Shown piece after piece: positions 58,352 through 64,000 of a DNA stretch of 64,000 nt (its first letter is position 1; the number at the start of each line of letters is the position of its first letter). The DNA is taken from NCBI RefSeq assembly GCF_964253085.1, contig NZ_CAXUQH020000001.1, positions 5,890,001 through 5,954,000 of the forward strand. Reading direction: 5' to 3'. Source of the stretch: Paenibacillus_E sp964253085. Lineage in GTDB: Bacteria; Bacillota; Bacilli; Paenibacillales; NBRC-103111. Under the pieces are notes generated by a model that had not been told where the DNA came from, made no database searches, and worked only from the letters and a program-made list of their open reading frames with translations. Position numbers and translations under genes: made by a program.

Positions 58352-59635
58352 TTAAAATTTCACAAGTTTATCTACAGTAACTGGTTGCCCCGTACGCAAT
58401 GAAATATTGCCAGCAATACCTGTAAGAATGGACATCGCTCCATCCACATGGGATGCCGCGCGGTTGAATCTATCGTCGGATGGCTTGTCGAAAATATCCT
58501 TCAGCAACACAGGATCTCCGCCGCCGTGACCACCAACACCTTCTTCGATTTCTACTTGATAAGGTGCCGCGAACATCGGGAATACTTTGATCGATTTCCC
58601 CTTCAATGCGCCCTCATCTGCTTTTTCCCCGCCCGAATTGACATAGGATTTCTCAACAACGCTCATTTCAATTCGGCCCTTGCTGCCATTGATATTCACA
58701 TTGAAGCCTTCCCAAGGTAAATACGCATTCAAGGAATAAGTAAGAATCGCTTTGTTCTTGTAGCGAACCATCACGCCCATCGTGTCTTCAATGGAGATCC
58801 CATCGCCAAATACGCTCTGATCCCGTTGATAACCATCCTCATGCTCTGCATCCAAATATAACCCTTTCAGACTCGGTTTTTTATCCAAATGCAAGGCAAA
58901 CGGGTCATCTTTAGCATTCGCATTCCCAGTTGCACGTTGATAAAACTTTGTTTCCCCACGCTTCTCTGCATTCGCTTTTCCATAGAACATCAGATCACCC
59001 ATTGCGAAAACCGTCTCTGGTTGCGTTCCTAACCAGAAGTTAACGAGATCGAAATGGTGGGTTGACTTATGAACAAGCAAGCCGCCGCCATTACGTTTAT
59101 CACGGTGCCATCTGCGGAAATAGTCCGCACCATGCTCCGTATTAAGCAACCATTCAAAATGTACCGAATGGACATCGCCAATCGTTCCATCCATAATTAA
59201 CTCACGAATTTTCGTATTGTGCGGCGCGTAACGGTAGTTAAAGGTCACGCGAAGCTGGCGTCCTGTTCGTTTAATCGCATCAAGAATCTCTTGGCATTTC
59301 TCTTCATCAACCGTCATCGGTTTCTCTGAAATAACATCACAACCGAGCTCCATCGCTTTGATAATATACGTATGATGTGTACGGTCTACAGTTGTAACGA
59401 TGATCACATCCGGCTTTTCTTGGCGAATCATTTCCTCAAATTGGTCAGCTTTATACGTAGGAACAGCATGATATTCATACTTCTTAGCAAGCCTGTCATT
59501 CGTATAATTCATGCGTGTTTGATTAATATCACAAATCGCAACAAGTTCCGATGTATCTCGAAATTCCTTCACCATGGAGCCATAGAAGAATTCAGCTCGT
59601 CCTCCTGTACCTACAATCGCATAACGTGTTTTCAT
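58352..59635 (-). CDS. Gfo/Idh/MocA-family oxidoreductase
   Basis: A 427-residue NAD(P)-dependent sugar oxidoreductase. The N-terminal Rossmann fold starts TRYAIVGTGGRAEFFYGSMV, the catalytic block is ISEKPMTVDEEKC, and HKSTHHFDLVNFWLG follows in the C-terminal beta-sheet domain. Family members oxidise or isomerise sugars, inositols or their glycosides; this subgroup is common in Paenibacillus plant-polymer clusters. GAGAGGGG precedes the ATG. It is divergent from an AraC regulator at 59794, its likely controller. Confidence 0.93.
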   Translation of the reverse strand: MKTRYAIVGTGGRAEFFYGSMVKEFRDTSELVAICDINQTRMNYTNDRLAKKYEYHAVPTYKADQFEEMIRQEKPDVIIVTTVDRTHHTYIIKAMELGCDVISEKPMTVDEEKCQEILDAIKRTGRQLRVTFNYRYAPHNTKIRELIMDGTIGDVHSVHFEWLLNTEHGADYFRRWHRDKRNGGGLLVHKSTHHFDLVNFWLGTQPETVFAMGDLMFYGKANAEKRGETKFYQRATGNANAKDDPFALHLDKKPSLKGLYLDAEHEDGYQRDQSVFGDGISIEDTMGVMVRYKNKAILTYSLNAYLPWEGFNVNINGSKGRIEMSVVEKSYVNSGGEKADEGALKGKSIKVFPMFAAPYQVEIEEGVGGHGGGDPVLLKDIFDKPSDDRFNRAASHVDGAMSILTGIAGNISLRTGQPVTVDKLVKF

Positions 59636-59692
59636 CAGTTATTGCCCCTCTCGATTTACAAAGAATTTCATCTCTTATTGCAAGATTAATAC

Positions 59693-59721
59693 AATATTTG
59701 TTGTGTTTCTAATCAAATATT
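59693..59721. promoter_or_regulatory. Inverted repeat between Gfo/Idh/MocA and AraC genes
   Basis: AATATTTG (59693-59700) and CAAATATT (59714-59721) flank 13 bases, in the divergent intergenic space. It may bind the adjacent AraC protein; no test from sequence alone. Confidence 0.35.
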
Positions 59722-59793
59722 ACCCCATGCCTTTATTTCCTTGCATATATTGCTGTAAAATAGAGAGGCAGAACCTAACTTAGAGAGGTGTCT

Positions 59794-60618
59794 ATGTTGT
59801 TTCATTACGAGATTGAAAGAATTCGCAGAGAGCAGCCCTATACAATGCTTGTGAATCATTTCCATGACCATTACGAAATTTATTACTTACTCAACGGTAA
59901 ACGCAATTATTTCATTCAAGACCGCGTCTATGCTATGCAAGAGGGTGATCTTGTATTTATAGATAAACATACACTTCACAAAACGTTAGATGCCAATGAT
60001 CGTCCGCACGAACGCATCCTAATCAATTTCGAAGAACGCTGGCTCGCTATGAAAGAAGATGAGACTTATTCGATTGCGCTATCTCCTTTTCGTCCAAAGC
60101 ATTATATCGTCTCACTTTCCGGCGCAAATCGCACGCTCGTTGAGAATTTGCTCTTCAGCTTATTGCGGGAAAAGCAGCAAGAGCAGCTTGGTTGGGAGCT
60201 AAATAGCAAAGCATTGCTTACACAGTTGCTTATATTCTGTTCGAGACTTATGAGCCAGTCAGAGACGTCCGAAGAGCATCCACAGGCCTATAATCCGAAG
60301 ATATTCGAGATCGTAACCTATATCAATGAGCATTTCAATGAACGACTGACACTGGCGCTAATCTCCGAAAAGTTCCATATTAGTCCGAGTTACTTCTGTC
60401 GCTCGTTCAAGGATACGATTGGCTTCTCGTTCGTCGAATATTTGAACAACCTGCGCATCCGCGAGGCGCAGCGCTTATTAAGGGAAACGAAGCTTAAAGT
60501 GATCCACATTGCCGAGCAAGCTGGCTTTGACAGCGTCGCTCACTTCGGACGTGTATTCAAGCAGGTCACTTCGCAGACCCCGTTGCAATGCCGGAAGATG
60601 ACGCATCTGGGGCTCTGA
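59794..60618 (+). CDS. AraC-family regulator with cupin sensor domain
   Basis: A 274-residue regulator. The N-terminal cupin (NHFHDHYEIYYLLNGKRNYF, GDLVFIDKHTLHK) should bind a sugar-like ligand. The C-terminal double HTH reads LALISEKFHISPSYFCRSFK and AGFDSVAHFGRVFKQVTSQ. The ATG at 59794 is five bases from AGAGAGG; a GTG two codons earlier is unlikely. It is divergent from the Gfo-esterase operon. Its 3' end overlaps the convergent AraC gene by 53 bases. Confidence 0.92.
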   Translation: MLFHYEIERIRREQPYTMLVNHFHDHYEIYYLLNGKRNYFIQDRVYAMQEGDLVFIDKHTLHKTLDANDRPHERILINFEERWLAMKEDETYSIALSPFRPKHYIVSLSGANRTLVENLLFSLLREKQQEQLGWELNSKALLTQLLIFCSRLMSQSETSEEHPQAYNPKIFEIVTYINEHFNERLTLALISEKFHISPSYFCRSFKDTIGFSFVEYLNNLRIREAQRLLRETKLKVIHIAEQAGFDSVAHFGRVFKQVTSQTPLQCRKMTHLGL

Positions 60619-61486
60619 TCAATTTACGATAATCGGACGGCGTCATCTGTTTGAGCGCTTTGAATGTCTTAATAAAGTAACTCGGACTCTCGAATCCAAC
60701 CTCACTAGCAACATCAATGATTTTGATCCTTGGATCTTCCAGACACTTCATCGCTTTCTCGACTCTATAGAAGTTGAGGTATTCGACGGGTGTCTTTTTG
60801 ACGATCGCTTTGAAAAATCGACAGAAATGTCCCTCACTCATCGCTATCAAAGCTGCGAGCTCTTGAATCATAATCCGCTCTTTATAATGCTCATGCATAA
60901 ATTGAAGCGCAGGCTTAATTCTCTCAATTTTGCTTGATTGCGTTAAGCTTCGAGGCAGATCAGAGGATTGCTCGCCATGTGGCAGCAGTTCAGCGAATAT
61001 CCCCAGCAGATCCGCTTTTATTTTTAGTTCATAACCCAGCGGCTTTTCCTCGTATTGCTTAATCATGTCCACAAGCATCAGGCGTACTTGCTGTTCCCAC
61101 GAGTCCTTCGAGCGGAAAACCCCCGGCAGGATCAATCGCTGTTCCATCCACGGCTGTATATATTTACTTTGGATGACATCGTAAGCGCTGCTGCTGAGTA
61201 ATTCGGAATCGAATACAATGGCATGAAAATAGGCCGGTAGTTCGCCAGCTGGATAACATGCATGTAATTGCCCGCTTGGAATGAGCAGTGCCTCACCTTG
61301 CTGAAGCTCAGTCATAGACGAACCTATATAGAAGCTTGCGCTTCCTTCGGTCATATAAATAAATTCTATTTCCTCATGCCAGTGGTAGTTGAAGAAAACA
61401 TCATTGACTTTCTCAACTTGGTATACACTTAGCGGGAACATGAGATCGCCGTGAATTCGACCTTCATGCAAGGCATCCAAATTCAT
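60566..61486 (-). CDS. AraC-family regulator with cupin sensor domain, divergent from GH31
   Basis: A 306-residue regulator. The N-terminal cupin (VFFNYHWHEEIEFIYMTEGS) is followed by a C-terminal HTH pair (MIQELAALIAMSEGHFCRFF and VGFESPSYFIKTFKALKQMT) and a 15-residue Ala/Ser-rich tail. That tail lies in the region overlapping the convergent AraC gene. GGGGGG lies upstream of the ATG. It is divergent from the alpha-xylosidase gene and likely activates it. Confidence 0.92.
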   Translation of the reverse strand: MNLDALHEGRIHGDLMFPLSVYQVEKVNDVFFNYHWHEEIEFIYMTEGSASFYIGSSMTELQQGEALLIPSGQLHACYPAGELPAYFHAIVFDSELLSSSAYDVIQSKYIQPWMEQRLILPGVFRSKDSWEQQVRLMLVDMIKQYEEKPLGYELKIKADLLGIFAELLPHGEQSSDLPRSLTQSSKIERIKPALQFMHEHYKERIMIQELAALIAMSEGHFCRFFKAIVKKTPVEYLNFYRVEKAMKCLEDPRIKIIDVASEVGFESPSYFIKTFKALKQMTPSDYRKLIRAPDASSSGIATGSAK

Positions 61487-61587
61487 AACGTCGCCCCCCT
61501 TTTATCAAAATTGTTATATATCTGTATCAGCATTATGCAAGACAATCATACCATAAAGCGATTACACTTTTAATCAACAACACTTTT

Positions 61588-61601
61588 CTATATCAATATA
61601 G
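61588..61601. promoter_or_regulatory. Small palindrome ahead of the alpha-xylosidase gene
   Basis: CTATAT-CA-ATATAG sits 33 bases before the start codon, next to a -10-like TATACA. A regulator site is possible but unproven. Confidence 0.25.
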
Positions 61602-61633
61602 TTATACAATTTAGACATAAGGAGCTGACTGCT

Positions 61634-63967
61634 TTGAAATTTAGTGATGGTCAATGGATGACCCGCAAGGAATACCAAATTATTAGTCCTGTTGAAGTAC
61701 ATGATGCGTATACAACAGATCGTTCTCTTACCCTTTTCGGCCCGCCTAAACCGATCATTGACCGTGCTGGTGAATTAGACACTCCTTTAATTGAAGTCAA
61801 ATTATCCTCTCCCTTGAAGGATGTTATTCGTGTTCAAATTTATCATCATAAAGGTAAAAAACAAGTTGGTCCCTACTTTTCGCTCAACACAGATGAGGGC
61901 CACGCCCTTCAGATTGAGTCAAATAAACTGGAAGCAAGCTTAACTAGCGGCAACCTAAGGGCCAGCATACGAAGAGATCAACCTTGGCATCTGGCATTTG
62001 ATTACAAGGGGCGTAAACTCACTTCAAGCGGTTTCAAAGGCATCGGATACGTAATCTCTGATAACGCTGCAACTTATGTAAGAGATCAGTTAGACCTAGG
62101 GGTTGGTGAGAGCGTTTACGGGCTCGGTGAGCGATTTACCTCATTTGTCAAAAACGGGCAAAGCGTTGATATCTGGAATCGTGACGGAGGAACAAACTCC
62201 GAACAATCGTATAAAAATATTCCTTTCTACATTACCAATAAAGGATATGGTGTATTCGTCAATCATCCCGAGAATGTTTCCTTTGAGGTTGCCTCCGAGA
62301 AAGTTTCCAAGGTGCAATTCAGTGTAGAAGGTGAATACCTCGACTATTTCCTGATTGGCGGAGCCAATTTGAAGGAAGTACTTGGAAACTACACGACGCT
62401 AACAGGAAAGCCTGCCCTGCCGCCAGCTTGGACTTTCGGTCTTTGGCTGACAACTTCATTCACAACCAATTATGACGAATCCACTGTGACTAGCTTCATT
62501 GATGGCATGGCTGAGCGTGAACTACCGCTGCACGTGTTCCACTTCGATTGCTTCTGGATGCGGGAATTCCATTGGTGTGATTTCGAGTGGGATACTCGGA
62601 TCTTCCCAGAGCCAGAGAAGATGCTGCAGCGCCTCAAGAACAAAGGCTTGAAAATTTGCGTGTGGATTAATCCTTATATCGCGCAGCGTTCTCCGATGTT
62701 TGAAGAAGGTATGCAAGGTGGATATTTGCTGCAAAGACCAAACGGGGATGTCTGGCAGTGGGATATGTGGCAGCCAGGCATGGGCATCGTCGACTTTACG
62801 AATCCAGCTGCGTGTGAATGGTATGCAGCGAAGCTAAGAAAGCTTGTCGATATGGGTGTGGACTCTTTCAAGACTGATTTCGGCGAACGCATTCCAACGG
62901 ATGTCGTCTATTATGATGGTTCTGATCCTTTCAAAATGCACAATTATTATACCCAGCTGTATAACAAAGTGGTATTCGATGTGCTAGAGGAGAAGCTTGG
63001 TAAAGGGGAGGCTGCCTTATTCGCACGTTCCGCGACAGCGGGTGGACAACAATTCCCTGTTCATTGGGGCGGTGATTGTACCGCAACCTACGAATCGATG
63101 GCTGAAAGCTTACGAGGCGGATTGTCGCTTGGACTTTCTGGTTTTGGGTTCTGGAGTCACGATATTGGAGGATTTGAAAGTACATCCAGCGCGGACCTTT
63201 ATAAACGTTGGGCTGCATTCGGACTGCTTTCCAGTCACAGCCGTCTGCATGGCAGCCGTTCTTATCGTGTGCCGTGGATGTACGATGACGAAGCGGTTGA
63301 TGTATTGCGCTTTTTCACGAAGCTCAAAAGCAGATTGATGCCTTATATATTCCAAACGGCTGTTGACGCCTCCAAGCTCGGATTACCGCTGATGCGTGCA
63401 ATGGTACTGGAATTCGGCAGCGACCCTACTTGTGATAACTTAGACCGCCAATATATGATCGGGGAATCGCTTCTCGTCGCACCTATCTTTGACGAATCGG
63501 GTATCGTGTCCTACTACCTGCCTGCCGAAACTTGGACACATTTCTTGACCGGGGAGAAAGTCGAAGGCAATCGTTGGTTCAAGGAGCATCATGATTACAT
63601 GAGCATCCCACTTCTAGTGCGATCAAACACACTACTAGCGGTCGGGACGGTAGATGATAAGCCAGACTATGACTACACAGCGAACAGCGAGTTTCATCTC
63701 TTTGAGTTGGAGGACGGTCGTGTTGCCGTTTCCCGCGTGTATCATCCGACAACGAAGGCTGAGCTTACACTCACTGTTACACGAAACGGCAACGTCCTTC
63801 AGGCAGCAGTTTCTGGTGATGCTGCTGCGGGTGGCCATTCATGGAGCATCGTACTTAGAGGCGCATCCTCGACACCTCAAGTGGAAAATGGCACGGTAGC
63901 ATCGCATGAATTTGGCGTACGAATCACCGCGGACAACGCAAGTTCAGCTGTCAGCATAACTTTCTAA
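61634..63967 (+). CDS. Alpha-xylosidase, glycoside hydrolase family 31 (YicI-like)
   Basis: A 777-residue cytosolic exo-enzyme releasing alpha-linked xylose, for example from isoprimeverose. Order: N-terminal beta-sandwich, (beta/alpha)8 barrel (~250-590), C-terminal beta domains. The nucleophile is Asp415 (SFKTDFGERIP) and the acid/base Asp481 (HWGGDCTATYES), almost the same numbering as E. coli YicI (416 and 482). Length also matches YicI. Translation starts at TTG 61634 with AAGGAG nine bases upstream. The divergent AraC gene is its likely regulator; no transporter is in view. Confidence 0.94.
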   Translation: MKFSDGQWMTRKEYQIISPVEVHDAYTTDRSLTLFGPPKPIIDRAGELDTPLIEVKLSSPLKDVIRVQIYHHKGKKQVGPYFSLNTDEGHALQIESNKLEASLTSGNLRASIRRDQPWHLAFDYKGRKLTSSGFKGIGYVISDNAATYVRDQLDLGVGESVYGLGERFTSFVKNGQSVDIWNRDGGTNSEQSYKNIPFYITNKGYGVFVNHPENVSFEVASEKVSKVQFSVEGEYLDYFLIGGANLKEVLGNYTTLTGKPALPPAWTFGLWLTTSFTTNYDESTVTSFIDGMAERELPLHVFHFDCFWMREFHWCDFEWDTRIFPEPEKMLQRLKNKGLKICVWINPYIAQRSPMFEEGMQGGYLLQRPNGDVWQWDMWQPGMGIVDFTNPAACEWYAAKLRKLVDMGVDSFKTDFGERIPTDVVYYDGSDPFKMHNYYTQLYNKVVFDVLEEKLGKGEAALFARSATAGGQQFPVHWGGDCTATYESMAESLRGGLSLGLSGFGFWSHDIGGFESTSSADLYKRWAAFGLLSSHSRLHGSRSYRVPWMYDDEAVDVLRFFTKLKSRLMPYIFQTAVDASKLGLPLMRAMVLEFGSDPTCDNLDRQYMIGESLLVAPIFDESGIVSYYLPAETWTHFLTGEKVEGNRWFKEHHDYMSIPLLVRSNTLLAVGTVDDKPDYDYTANSEFHLFELEDGRVAVSRVYHPTTKAELTLTVTRNGNVLQAAVSGDAAAGGHSWSIVLRGASSTPQVENGTVASHEFGVRITADNASSAVSITF

Positions 63968-64000
63968 TATGACTTATACAGACTTCCCCTTCACTTCTTT

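Noticed and set aside
61553..61566. Possible CcpA cre site ahead of the alpha-xylosidase gene
   Set aside because: ATAAAGCGATTACA matches 12 of 14 bases, but the two mismatches include the important first TG pair. Too weak to annotate.

Overview
The window looks like chromosomal DNA of a Paenibacillus-type, endospore-forming, motile Firmicute. The evidence is a complete spore-germination (gerA-type) operon, an alpha/beta-type SASP gene, a YtaF-like sporulation membrane protein, MotA/MotB, a strong-SD gene style (AAGGAGG, with many TTG and GTG starts), and many YesM/YesN, AraC and carbohydrate-uptake genes. I saw no prophage, transposase, CRISPR array, rRNA or tRNA.

Layout. 0-4.4 kb: a partial AraC regulator, a TetR-DoxX-VOC group whose promoter carries its own operator, and a second TetR divergent from a DUF6022-like gene with two palindromic operators between them. 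4.5-11.5 kb: a YesM/YesN two-component system followed by a sugar ABC importer without an ATPase gene. 11.6-17.2 kb: a bicupin oxalate decarboxylase-like gene and a gerAA-gerAC-small ORF-gerAB operon. 17.3-24.8 kb: an FAD oxidoreductase with a divergent AraC gene, an NAD(P)-binding protein, a GPH sugar symporter with a PIG-L deacetylase, and a PD-(D/E)XK nuclease-like protein. 24.8-34.4 kb: htpG with a promoter plus CIRCE element, a c-di-GMP-I riboswitch in front of a 59-residue ORF, nrdR, a SASP gene, and the polA-mutM-ytaF-coaE-lytic transglycosylase run. 34.4-38.8 kb: a HAD protein, an EAL-CBS-GGDEF protein and a soluble receiver-PAS-histidine kinase. 38.8-45.3 kb: pstS-pstC-pstA-pstB-phoU, with a chemoreceptor gene divergent from pstS across phased PhoP-box-like repeats. 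45.4-48.9 kb: motAB, an aldo/keto reductase and a phosphoesterase. 49.0-54.7 kb: an L-rhamnose operon (rhaEW, rhaA, rhaB, DeoR repressor) with three direct-repeat operators. 54.8-57.3 kb: a repeat-rich intergenic region, ypsA, a decayed mgsA and a histidine-rich YmaF-like gene. 57.3-64 kb: esterase, Gfo/Idh/MocA, two AraC genes and a GH31 alpha-xylosidase.

Themes. The accessory genes are mostly carbohydrate scavenging, each set with a local regulator. c-di-GMP appears twice: a riboswitch at 27.1 kb and an EAL/GGDEF protein at 35-37 kb. The most unusual signals are the pstS/chemoreceptor region with Pho-box-like arrays facing both ways, the c-di-GMP riboswitch controlling an unknown small protein whose best-placed start codon is ATC, the CIRCE element at htpG, the altered lid of the oxalate decarboxylase, and a 39-bp minisatellite lying between two ~278-bp direct repeats. 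All function calls come from reading motifs by eye; no database search was run.
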